A stretch of DNA of 64,000 bases, from positions 30,311,841 through 30,375,840 of the forward strand of contig CM068583.1 in assembly GCA_035048485.1 (NCBI GenBank), in the 5' to 3' direction. Each line of letters opens with the position of its first letter. The first letter of the stretch is position 1. The translations under genes and the position numbers were made by a program. The stretch comes from Pteria penguin (lineage: Eukaryota > Mollusca > Bivalvia > Pterioida > Pteriidae). Shown in pieces: positions 39,001 to 49,680 of this stretch. The notes beneath the pieces are model-generated. The model had not been told where the DNA came from, made no database searches, and saw only the letters and a list, made by a program, of their open reading frames with translations.

Positions 39001-42000
39001 CCATTGACAAACTTCTTCTTCAGACCGAGTGTATACAGAGACAAACTGAATGCATAGGAATGATCTAGAGGGATGTGTAAAGAAGTGTTGTTAGTTTTGG
39101 TCCTTTTCCGAAATCAAATTTCTGACTTTCTTTGATATTTTTTGGACTTAGTAATTTCAATTCAGAAAAGTGTCATGTTTTTCAGTTAATTTATAATGGC
39201 TATTTCTTAAAGACTGTTTTGATCATAATTATGGTAAGGAATATCACCGAGAAAGATATATCCCAATTTTTTTTATTTATTATGAATTTTTCAAGACTTC
39301 CAAAAAAACAGGGGGGGGGGGGGGGCATCACATTCTCTGTTGGAAGGATTTTAATAAAACTTGGTAGAAATAAATCACTTATGATCCTCTTCAAATTCTG
39401 TTATTTTTGACCAGACCTCTTTACAGTTGGCGCCACCAGTCAAAAGTAGGTCACAAAAGAGTACCCTCCTTTGACAATCTTCTTCTTCATATTGGCTGTA
39501 TACAGAGACAAACAGAATGCATATAAATGATCTAGAGGGATGAGTGAAGAAATATTGTCTTTTTGGTTCCCTTCCAAAATCAAATTTTATAAGTTTTTCG
39601 ACATTTTTGGGAACTGGTGATTTCAATGCAGAAAAGTGTCATATTTCCTAGTTAATTGATAATGATAATTTCTTACAAATGGACTATTTTGAAAGGAATG
39701 TTATTTTGAAAGAATTTTGACAATATCTAAATTTTTGGATTTTCTTCACATTTTTAACCTCTGCTGTTATACCACATATAAGATTTTGATGAAATTTGGT
39801 ATACATGAAGTTCTATACGTCCTCTATCATTTTTTTTTTTTTTTTACATTTCATCCAAATTGGTCAACAAGTGGTGCCACTATGACTAAAAATAAATCTC
39901 ACAATGGTACATATACCACATGGTAATTGAAATATGAAGAGTAACGGTTCAAATCCAGCTGTAGTCATTTTTTTCCTTTCTTTACACATCTAAATAAGTT
40001 TTAGATGTTTCTCAACACTCAACATATGAAATTAGGCCATTTTAAGTTGGATCTGGACAATATTTGAAACAATTGTTTTTCATGACACAGACTTGAAATC
40101 AGTCAACAAAAGACCCCACCTAAAGAAAATGATTAGCTTGTTGTCCTGAATAACATCTTGCAGAGACAAAGCAAATGCTTAATATCAAAATCATCTGAAT
40201 GGATGTGCAAACAAGAGGCCCAAGTGGGCCTATATCGCTCACCTGAGTACCTATATGATCAGTCATGCATGAAGGAAGAATTCATTTATTTTTGCATTAA
40301 TGTGACTAAGTCAACACAGATGTTGAAAATATGTCAAATTTTATTTCAGGCTAGAATAAAAAACAACACTTTTTTGCACATCCATTCAGGTGATTTTGAT
40401 ATTAAGCATTTCTTTTGTCTCTGCAAGAAGTCATTCAGGGCAACAAGTTAGTCATTTTCTTTAGGTGGGGCCTTTTGTTGACGGATTTCAAGTCTGGGTC
40501 ATGAACAACAATTGTTTCAAATATTGTCCAGATCTAACTTAAAATTGCCTAATTTCATATGTTGAGTGTTGAGAAACATCTAAAAACTTATTTAGATGTG
40601 TAAATAAATGAAAAAAAAAATTTGACCACAGCTGGATTTGAACCGCTACTCTCCATATTTCAATTACCAAGTGGTATATGTACTATTGTGAGAACTGCTT
40701 TTTAGACATGGTGGCATTATCTGTTAACCAATTTGGATGAAATTTACCAAATTGATAGAGGACTTTTAGTACTTCATGTATTCCATGTTTCATTAAAATC
40801 TTTCATGTGGTATAACAGCAGAAGTGAAAAATGTGATTGAATTGTTCCTATACACCCTCATTTGGAAGTCTTAAAAAATTCATAGAAAATCCAATAATTG
40901 AGATATTGACAAAATTCTTTCAAAGTAACAATCCTTACCATAATTATGATCACAATAGTCCATAAGAAATCATCATTATCAATTAACTAGGAAATATGAC
41001 ACTTTTTTTTCTGCATTGAATCACCAAGTCCAAAGAAATGTCGAAAAAAAATTCAAAATTTGATTTTGGAAGGGAACCAAAATGACAATACGTCTTCACT
41101 CATCCCTCTAAATCATTTCTATGCATTCTGTTTGTCTCTGTATACAGCCCGTATGAAAAAGAATATTGTTAAACGAGGGAACTCTTTTGTGACCTACTTT
41201 TGACTATGGTGGCGCCACCTGTAAAGAGGTCTGGACGAAAACAACAGAATTTGAAGAGGATCATAAGTGACTTATTTCTACCAAGATTTATTAAAATCTT
41301 TCATGTGGTTTTGTAGAAAAAGTTGAAAATGTGAAAAATGCCCCCCCCCCTTTTTTGGAAGTCTTAAAAAATTCATAAAAAATCCAAAAATTGAGATAAT
41401 GACAAAATTCATTCACAATAATATTCCTTACCACAATTATGATCAAAATAGTCATTAAGAAATCATCAATATCAATTAACTGAAAAACATGACACTTTTC
41501 TTCATTGAAATGACTAAGTCCAGAAACACGTCAAAAAAGGGTAAATTTCTATTTGACGGATCTTAACCCCGAACACAATTTTTAATAACCCATCTTTATA
41601 GATTGTTGAAATGCAATTAGTTTCCCCATTTATGAACTGGTTCTGGAGAAGAGGATGTTTGAAGAGGGGTACCCTTTTGGGCACTTTTGGTCCCGCCCTG
41701 GATCCACCCCTGAGGGAATCTGGATCCCGAACACAATTTAGTAGGGGACCTTGAGTACATCATTTACACAAAGTTTGATCCAAATCTGCTATGTAGTTCC
41801 AGAGAAGAAGTCGAAAATGTGAAAAAGTTAACGACGGACGACGACGACGACGACGCCGACGCCGACGACGACGGACGACGGACGGCGCACTATGACTATA
41901 GCTCACTTGAGCCTTTGGCTCAGGTGAGCTAAAAAAAGCGTTGTTGCTTTTGATTCTGGTCTGAAATAAATTTTGACATATTTTCAACATTTGTGTTGAC

Positions 42001-45000
42001 TTATTCACAGTAATGCAAAAATAAATGACTTCTTCCTTCCTGTATGACTGATCATCTAGGTACTCAGGTGAGCGATATAGGCCCATTTCGGCCTCTTGTT
42101 TAAAAATATTTTTGCATGTCCATTTTGAGGGATAGACAGGGGACATGGGCTCTAGCATCAGCTTTCTGAGAGATTTTCTCTTCACATACTTTTTCGGAAG
42201 TGTCATTCGCACAACCTTGCCGCCAATTTCCAATCCCTTTCCCCAACTTCCCCTCGTGTTGTCCGCCCCTCATTTATATGCCAGGCACATCAATATTTTA
42301 ACATTAAATAGAAACTAGAAGTATTAAGACCTATGAAATCAAAGTAGTGTTTACATACTATTTGTTGAGTTTATCTTTTATCGGAATGTGTTTTAACAAC
42401 AAAATATAATTATAGAAGGATGTATGTTAATGGCATATATTACAATGCAGTTCTTAAACAAGTATTTCTCGTCGACAAAAATGTAAAGAAAATAGATAAT
42501 TTGTCCCAGGACATTAAGGAAATAAATATTTTATCCTTCAAAGATCTGTCAATAAATAATCTGACTCCCCCCTCCCCCCCCCCTTTCAGACTCAAATGGT
42601 CGTCCCCTTACGGTTTCAGTTTTAGTACAAGTGTAGTATATCTGAGCCAATAGCATGTCTATCAAAAAGGTGACCTATTAACCTAGTGGATTTGTTGTAT
42701 CGACAGGTTAGGCGATACGGTATGTAAACAAACCAGGTATCGTACCGGTACAGGTGAGATAAATGGGACAACATTCTGCTCAAATGTAGGGAGGGGAAGG
42801 GAATGTGTTGCTGTTACAACCAAGTCGTATATTTGGGAACATATTGTATTAAATTTCATGTTTGTCTGATGTTGTCTGGCTTTCCACAAACTTTAAATAG
42901 CCGGTACCGTTTACAGGTTACTAGTATTTTGCATGTGTATTCTTTGCAATATAACTATTTCAAAAACATGTCCTTTTCAACAATTCATTGAATTTAGTAG
43001 AATTTAAGGGAAGTTCAAGAATCTACAAAGAGATGATATCAATGGTTGCAAATATCTGCCACCCACTTATTACATATTATGTCAACTTATCACATATTAC
43101 GTCAACTTACATGAATATAAGGTTAAATTATCAGAGCATTATGTTGACTGGTAAACAATTAGTAGTATATATGCTGTCCTTCGAAAAATATGGTGTTGAC
43201 TTGGCAGAAAGTTATATCGTTTTGCCAGAAAAGTACGACAACTAGTAAGAAAATCATATTGGCTTCATAGCATCAATATTACAAGTCGGTGGCACAAACA
43301 TGTCATCCTTTATATCAATACGTTCTTGATAAGTTGAGAAACATTATTTATTGAACAATATGGGTTTCTTATCTCTTAACTTACGGAACGACTTTAGCCA
43401 TATCTATGGGGTTTTTTTTGTCCGCCCCTAATGCGTGGAACCTCCTCTTTCCACACGGTAGTAGTAAGCAGTCAAGTGTTCACTTTTGAAATCGGTTTGA
43501 TTTGTCGCTGTATGCTCACGGATGTGCCCAATATCGGCTTATGGTCTGGGCATATATCCCGAATGTGTCTAAAATCGGTTTAATTTGTTGTCAGCATGAC
43601 CTAGGTATGTATCCCGAATGCCCCCGAAGTCGGTTTAAGTCGTCTGCATGCTCTGGCCATATACCCCGGATGTGCCTAAAATCGGTTTGACTTGTCGTCT
43701 GTATGGTCTGGGTATGTGCCTGAAATCGGTTTGATGCGTCGTCTGAATAATCTGGGTATATATTCCGGATGTGCCTGAAATCGTTTTGATTTATCGCCTG
43801 CATGGTCTGGACATATAACCAAGATGTGCCTTAAATCGGTATAATTTATAGTATGGGCATGTGTCTGAAATTGGTTTGATTTGTCGTCTTATGGTCTGGA
43901 CATATATCCCGGATGTGCCCAAAATCGGTTTGATTTGTCGTCTGCATGGTCTGGGCATGTATCCTGGATGTATCTGAAATCGGTCTGATTTGTTGTCGGT
44001 ATTGGCTGGGCATATATCCCGCATGTGCCCGAAATCGGGTTGAATCATTGTCTCCATGGTCTGGGCATATATTCCGGATGCGCCTTAAATCGGTTTGATT
44101 TATCATCTGTATGGTCTTGGCATGTGCCTGAAATGGGTTTAATTTGTTGTCTTATAGTCTGGGCATTTATGCTTGATGTGCCCGAAATCAGTTTTATTTA
44201 TCGTCTTTAGGTCTGGGCATATATCCCATATGTGCCCAAAATCGGGTTGATATATCGTTTGCATGGTTTAGGCATATTTTCCGTGTGTGCCTGAAATCAG
44301 TTTTATTTATTGTCTGTATGATCTGGACATGTTCCTGAAATCAGTTTGATTTGTCGTCTAATGGTCTGGGCATATATTCCAAATGTGCCCGAAATCGGAT
44401 TGATTTGTCGTCTGCTTTGTCTGGGCATATATTCGTATGTGCCCAAAATGGGGATGATCTGTCGTCTGTATGGTCTGGACATGTTTCCTGGATGTGCCTA
44501 AAAAGGGTTTGATTTGTCGTCTGTATGGTCTGGGCATTTATCCCGAATGAATCTGAAATCGGTTTGATTTATTATCTGTATGGTCTGGATATATGTCTGA
44601 AATTGGTTTGATTTGTCGTCTTATGGTCTGGGCATATATTCCGGATGTGCCTGAAATCGGTTTGATTTGTTGTCAGTATAGTATAGGCATGTGCCTGAAA
44701 TCGGTATGATTTGTCGTCTTTTGGTCTGGGCATATATTCCGGATGAGCCTAAAATCGGTCTAATTTATCGTCTGCATGGTTTGGGCATTTATCCCGAATG
44801 TGTCTGGAATCGGTTTGATTCGTTGTCTGCATGCTCTGGGCATATATCCCAGATAAGCCTTGTCAAGCGGGATACGTTCTCATTTCCGAGGCACAAATTA
44901 CATTGCAATATCTCTCAATTTCAAGGGTCCATTAATGTTCGATGGATGCCGTTGCAATATAACCATGCCTTGGAAATATAATTCATATCATATTTCATAT

Positions 45001-47308
45001 TCTGTTTATTCGAACAACCCTAGTTTTTATATTTGTCTAAATTATGCCCTCTTGAAATTGCTGATAATTTAAGTTTAGTATGATCTTTTGATCTTCAATT
45101 TTACAACACTTTAGATACAAGACAGTTTTAAAAAAAGATTAGATTTGACAAATTAAAAGCCTCTAATCCTGAAACAAATCTACGTGAAAACTATATAACT
45201 ATATGATGGAATAAGCATCTCCTAACACAGGCCTCACTAAAAGGTAGAACTATATTATTCGACAGAGTTACCCCAACACGCTGACAAACGGCTTACAATG
45301 TCATAGCTTGAATATTATATATAATTTATTCAATCAATTTCAATTAACTAAAGGGAATTACCAATTCTAAATTACAATCCCTATGCATTCATGTTTCACG
45401 TTCTTAAGAAAACAAAGGTCGTAAATAAAGTGGATCTTGTCTATGCCATGTTCTCAGCAAGTGGGAAGTAGTTATTGACTATAATGAATAGAAAACGTTA
45501 TTATAATCCATTGGCTGTTATCAGAAAAGGAAATAACGTTTTACAGTATTCATATATTTGATCCTTGATTTCAGTTGGTGATTATACTTCATTGCCAAAA
45601 CATTGTGTACATTAAGAAAACCTCGTTAGCAAGAAAGGTTTTTAAGATCTTCTTGTGGCAAATGTCTTTTAATGATTCAATACATGTCATTCGTCTAAGT
45701 TTAATAATGATTGAAATGCCAGTCTACAAATTATGTCGAATGTCACACTTAATACTGTCATGAATTCTACATATGAAGCATAAAACAACCAATTAATAAT
45801 GAGAGCAACTATAACGTAACACAATATACCCTTACTTGAGGTATTTAATCCGTAATAAGCCTCAAATGACAAAATAAGTCAAACATTGATGCTTTATACT
45901 CTATGGATGGGTGTTATAGCAATAACTGTTATCTTAGATGGTACTCATGGGAGTGATTGTAAAATTTGGGAAAGTACGATACATATGTCCTAAAAGAAGG
46001 CATCTCCCTTTTGATGAAAATTTAAGAACCTTAAAAGTGAAGAAATTCTGCTTGGTAAACTTTACTTTTGCTTGTGAAACTTAATGAATTAAAATATAAA
46101 ACTACACCTTGAGTTTTCCACAAATTCTACTTTTTGTGCAAAATATAAGCAAAACATAGGCAATTTCCATAAGGTTCAATGCAAATTTTAATTATCCCTA
46201 TTTTGATGGAAGAGCATTGTTTTCAAAAATAAAATAGAATTAAAAAAATAAAATGAAAATAAAAACAAAAACGAAAACAAAAACTGAACAAAAAGCTTTC
46301 TTTTGTAAGATGTTTCAAGATGATATATTAATTTTAAAGACTAAAAAAAGATAAAAGTTACATCTATTGAGATCTAATCATAGTCAGGGTAGCAACTTTT
46401 CTACAATAAGCAATTATTCTTGTAAAATTTGGTCAATATCTTAAGCCCCTAATGATTCACTGAACTTGCCTAGGACCTTAACTTTCAATATATGACCTTG
46501 CACCAAGTTTTTCAGGTCATGACACATGACCTTCCCATTAAAGCGTTTCTTGTAGGTCTGAAACTTTTCCAATTAATAAAGAAATTATGAAGCATGACCC
46601 ATAATAATTTACACGCTTTTATGAATTCATACTTTGTAAAATGTTTTATAGGAAGGCGGTGTGTCACGACGTATACTCGGGGTCATGCTTTCAAGGTCAA
46701 TGGAGGAGAAACATTTTTGTATAATACAATTTCTATAATCGTCATTGAAAAGTTTCAAGCCTAAAAGAAACGTTTTGAGGTCATGACACATCGTTACCTA
46801 AAAGGATATTTTAGGTAGGATTTTTTTTCTATTCAACGTGTAGAATAGGACAATGCATCACAAAGATATCTAAACTATGAATTGGACCGTGAACACACAG
46901 TGATTGATTGATTATTGTTTTTCGTCACTCCACTTGACGCATTTGAAAAAAAAGTACACCGTAAGGTATGAATACATTAAGTAGATTTCTACATTGAGCA
47001 GTTGCTTAATATCTATGATGATGATGCCGGTTTGATTCGCTGTGTTAATATATTACTTATTCCACCTGTCCAACCCAAGCAGATTCCTAGAATAAAAGAG
47101 AACTACTAACAAAAGCCATTACATAAATCGTAATTTTTATATTTGCAAAAGCGTTATTTTCTTTACTGAATTAATACATGAACATGTTAACTTTTAACAA
47201 TACATTTAGTATAAATGTAACTTATTGTGAAGACTTACCTTGAATGATAAGCAACATGCAAAAGAGATACCTAAGTTTTACCATCAGCTGAAACGCAATA
47301 GCCTCCAT
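36019..47308 (-). CDS. Novel secreted small protein with two CX3C motifs, three exons
   Basis: Exons 47308-47239, 38079-37942 and 36341-36019 (stop TGA) are bounded by GTAAGT, TTTCAG/GTAAGA and CTCATAG sites, and every junction is phase 1. The joined frame is 176 residues. The N-terminus MVKLRYLFCMLLIIQ is a clear signal peptide (ATG at 47308, or the internal Met nine codons in). An Arg-Arg follows at once (IPISRRGE), then a basic, Asn-rich segment. Next come CLDIC, an acidic stretch (FDDSEGDNNEADQDN), CYRSC and the C-terminus AFNHLFGK. AATAAA lies about 60 bases after the stop (35960-35955). No known family is recognised. The dibasic site and terminal Gly-Lys would suit a processed, amidated peptide precursor; that is inference. 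Exon 3 could alternatively splice at TTTG|GTAAAT just before the stop. Its introns (about 9.2 and 1.6 kb) hold satellites and transposons. Confidence 0.6.
36795..36872 (-). other. tRNA-like sequence, probably a SINE head relic
   Basis: The minus strand reads GGATAGGCTTGGTGTAGTGT, TTAAGCGCTTGACTTGCAGT, then CTGGATTCGATTCCAGG. Box A-like and box B-like words and an anticodon-arm-like CTTGACTTGCAGTAAAG are present. The 3' end ATAGCACC cannot pair with the 5' GGATAGG, so a functional tRNA is unlikely. It resembles the fragment at 32214. Confidence 0.45.
36919..37788. repeat. 41-bp satellite, about 21 copies
   Basis: The unit is CATCTAGCACATCATATATA then ATACACCCTAACTACATGTGC. Copies keep 41-bp spacing except for small insertions near 37535 and 37675 (ACCGGT). 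It fills much of intron 2 of the secreted-protein gene. Divergence between copies is mild, mostly at the ATGTGCC/ATGTGTC/ATGTGAC position. Confidence 0.95.
38767..42100 (-). mobile_element. Hairpin-ended element A, interrupted by element B
   Basis: Read on the minus strand it starts AACAAGAGGCCGAAATGGGC at 42100 and runs to 41931. It resumes at about 40210 with TTTGCACATCCATTCAG and ends at 38767 in a hairpin (GGCTCAAG..GAGCC type arms: AGCTCACTTGAGCC and GGCTCAGGTGAGCT) just after a GGACG-rich stretch. The two pieces join seamlessly when compared with the copy at 54703. No transposase was seen. A Helitron-like or other non-autonomous type is possible because the hairpin is followed by CTAA. 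Confidence 0.75.
40211..41932 (+). mobile_element. Hairpin-ended element B, nested in A in opposite orientation
   Basis: Starts ACAAGAGGCCCAAGTGGGCC, runs through the same ordered words as element C (54703) and ends in (GAC)n(GCC) repeats at 41835-41885, GCACTATGACTATAG, and the hairpin GCTCACTTGAGCCTTTGGCT/CAGGTGAGCTAA. It interrupts element A between AAAA-rich flanks. A and B face each other head to head, so the locus forms a very large inverted repeat. Within it lies GAACCGCTACTC (40640), complementary to a tRNA T-arm-like GGTTCAAATCC. Confidence 0.8.
43480..44870. repeat. 55/44-bp degenerate satellite, roughly 27 units
   Basis: The long unit is about 55 bp: GATTTGTCGTCTGTATGGTC, TGGGCATATATCCCGGATGT, GCCTGAAATCGGTTT. 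A shorter form of about 44 bp lacks the ATATCCCGGATGT part (for example 43694-43737). Long and short forms are interspersed. Copies are 10-20% diverged, so this is older than the 46-bp array. Several reading frames stay open across it by chance. It lies in intron 1 of the secreted-protein gene. Confidence 0.9.
44880..47230. other. Intron 1 sequence, no exon seen
   Basis: AT-rich. 46380-46870 carries a diverged dispersed repeat with ATGACCTT, AGGTCATGACACATGACCTT and GAAGCATGACCC words. 46903-46940 is a SINE tail fragment (TGATTGATTGATTATTGTTTTTCGTCA). Nothing else recognised. Confidence 0.5.
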
Positions 47309-47790
47309 TTTGCGTTATATAAACTTGGCTATATACCAATATATATCTTTGGAAATCTTTCTTACTGATTACTCTCAATCTAAATATGTGTGTTACTAGA
47401 GTGTGGTTACAACAAATACCCAGATCACGTGATCGAGGTAAACCGAATTAATAACAAAATGCGTCCGATGCTTTCGTAACAAATGATTAACGTTACATGT
47501 TCATAAACTGAATTGTACCTCAATACGATGCTTTGTAATGTACAACCAAGTGTCTTCTAAATTGTAAATCTCTCGTACAAAAGGCTTATTTCAGAGAGAG
47601 GTGCAAAATCTGACACCTAAGTTCCTTCAGTGGAGCCATGTAATTTTCGTTAACATACCCGTCGTTCATCAAGGTACGAGAAAAAAAAAATTAAGAAGGG
47701 AGCCAAAAACAGCACTATTTAAGGCATTTAGATCACTATGATACATTCGACTTGATGATCTATGACGACAGTCTCAAGAGGAAGTTTCTC

Positions 47791-48126
47791 ACAGGAGACC
47801 CAATGGGGCCTATGCTGTCCCACCCCTTGACAGATCTGATGAAACTAAATAGCATTAAGTGTAAGAAGCATCGAGTATTTCACCCCTACGAAGTTTCATC
47901 AATATCTTTGAATTAGTTATGAAGGAAAAATCCATCAAACGTTATTATTACATATTAATAGTATATATACACACCCCCTTTTTAATCTAAAAAAATCTAA
48001 TAAATTACTTTTGCATTCCATTTCTTTCCACTGACATTTATTACTATAAAACGACAAGCGGGCCGACGACGAACGGCAGGCTATGATTAAAGCTCACTTG
48101 ACTTTGACTTCTAAAGGTGAGCTACA
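47791..48126 (+). mobile_element. Short diverged copy of the hairpin-ended element
   Basis: Starts ACAGGAGACCCAATGGGGCC, comparable to the ACAAGAGGCCCAAGTGGGCC start of elements B and C. It ends in GACGACGAACGGCAGGCTATGA and a weaker hairpin, AGCTCACTTGACTTTGACTT/CTAAAGGTGAGCT. The middle is deleted relative to the long copies. Confidence 0.6.
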
Positions 48127-48519
48127 TACCTACTGATATAGTGACTTCTCAGACTATTACCTTGATCATATTAGTTTGAATAGTAGAACATAGAGGTCTC
48201 ATTTGTAGCACGAAAAAAATTTGCCTTTGGTATTCAACTTCGTGAATCGTCAACTTCCTGAATCGGAGCTGTTACATAGTAGAGATCATGGTTCTTTTTT
48301 ATTCTTATTTTATTTATTTTTTACTCTCCTTTCTCTTTCCTTTTTCTTTTTTCTTTCTTTCTTTTTTTAGGTTGAAAACTTGAAGTTAGAATATCTTAAA
48401 AAGTTTAACCTGACAAAATAATTATGTCGGCAATCATTTTTACTGGAAAAAGCTGAACGGGGTAAAAAAAACCCCCACATTTTCGTCCTGTATTTGTGCG
48501 TAGCATTCCCTGTTTTGTG

Positions 48520-48600
48520 GGTCAGTATTTGGCATCAGGCAGGCGCCGTCACCACAAAAAGAAACAACCCTGGCATAACATTATACAATACACAAATTTC
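48520..48600 (+). mobile_element. SINE 3' body fragment
   Basis: GTGGGTCAGTATTTGGCATCAGGCAGGCGCCGTCACCAC and the AACCCTGGCATAACATTATACAAT tail match the last third of the SINE body. Head and middle are missing. The rest of 48130-49010 is AT-rich, with a CTTT/T-rich run at 48295-48370. Confidence 0.6.
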
Positions 48601-49011
48601 TTCGTTAGTCTTTGTGTCTTGTTTTGACTACATGTATCATGTAAAATTATCTTTAAAACAAGAAAGTTGCATCAAAGATACAATATGCAGAGTTGCAAGA
48701 CTCTTCCATACCTTAGATGTTGCATCTTCTTTTCACTATGACCTTGACTTTTGACATTTTTATCCCAAAATCAATAGGGCATATCCTCGGCTCATGGGGA
48801 GTATGTGTGTGAAGTTTCGTTACTATACCTAAATGGTTGTAGGAGTTAGAGCCCGGAAACCAAGTGATGATGCACGACGCCCACCCACATCAAATTAAGG
48901 GCGAGTTTTGCAGCTCTGCTAAAAATCAACATAGTCCGATATTCTTTAACCATTTACCCTTTTTGTAACTTTTTATACACTTTTCATATCGGCGTACTAG
49001 AAAGGTTATAA

Positions 49012-49188
49012 TCATTGTTTTAGTCATTCCACAATTATTTCGCGTATATGGTGACGGCATATTTTCGTGCCACGCCTACCGCGACACGGGACCTCGGTTT
49101 TTACTGTCTCATCCGAAAGACAGAACACCGGTGTGCCCAGGGAGGGAGTCAAACCCGGGACCTTATCCACCAGGCCACATCGGCTTAA
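49012..49188 (-). mobile_element. SINE, family 1, with internal deletions
   Basis: Minus-strand head GCCGATGTGGCCTGGTGGATAAGG runs straight into GTCCCGGGTTTGACTCCC, so the box A-box B spacer is shortened. Body words GAGACAGTAAAAACCGAGG and CGCGGTAGGCGTGGCACG follow. The AAAGATCCCTCACTGC..GCATCAGG segment is missing before ATGCCGTCACC and the tail. Confidence 0.8.
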
Positions 49189-49325
49189 AAATTTATGTTA
49201 AAGCCCACTTTTCAAGAACGTCTTTTCCCACTGGTTTAAGTCACGTCAAGATTATTTCACTATATTAAATATGACTGATGCTGATGCTCAGAAACCTCGA
49301 TCTCTGCAACAAATTCCCAAAGGGA

Positions 49326-49517
49326 GTGAGGCATGTGTTGCGTGCCAAAGGTAATGAGGCATGTGTTGCGTGCCAAAGGTAGCGAGGCATGTGTTGCGTG
49401 CCAAAGGTAGTGAGGCATGTGTTGCGTACCAAAGGTAGCGAGGCATGTGTTGCGTGCCAAAGGTAGCGAGGCATGTGTTGCGTGCCAAAGGTAGCGAGGC
49501 ATGTGTTGCGTGCCAAC
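49326..49517. repeat. 28-bp minisatellite, 7 copies
   Basis: The unit AGCGAGGCATGTGTTGCGTG/CCAAAGGT repeats seven times with 28-bp spacing and few differences (GTGAGG, AATGAGG, GTACC). Because 28 is not a multiple of three and the unit lacks stops on the minus strand, all three minus frames read open through it as shifted versions of one peptide. It begins about 160 bases beyond the stop of the zinc-finger gene. Confidence 0.95.
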
Positions 49518-49680
49518 GTTTATCGTCACTTCGGCTTTAATATCCTATCCAAAAGCAGGACAATGAGGAGCCGTTTCAACTGTGGTACACGATTGCTTTT
49601 GAGAGCTTATGAGATACATATACAGTAAAGCATTTTCTGCATAGAGATAATAATAGAACATTAAACTCCAACCCTTTTGA

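Larger units (their letters stand above)
38413..42607. mobile_element. TTA-flanked Harbinger-like element, outer layer of a nest
   Basis: The left end GGGGACGACCATTTGA is exactly repeated, inverted, at the right end, and both sides then enter G-runs (C-runs at the right). TTA flanks both ends (38410-38412 and 42608-42610). The subterminal ATATTCTGACC and AATAAATATT words also have inverted partners. The interior is mostly the hairpin-ended element at 38767-42100. All of this lies in intron 1 of the secreted-protein gene. Confidence 0.75.

Noticed and set aside
41760..42233. 157-codon minus-strand frame with poly-Arg
   Set aside because: It crosses the junction of hairpin-ended elements A and B; the Arg run is the GAC/GCC repeat.
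43591..44106. Overlapping minus-strand frames with repeated HIRNICPDH-like peptides
   Set aside because: They are products of the 55/44-bp satellite; frames shift with unit length.
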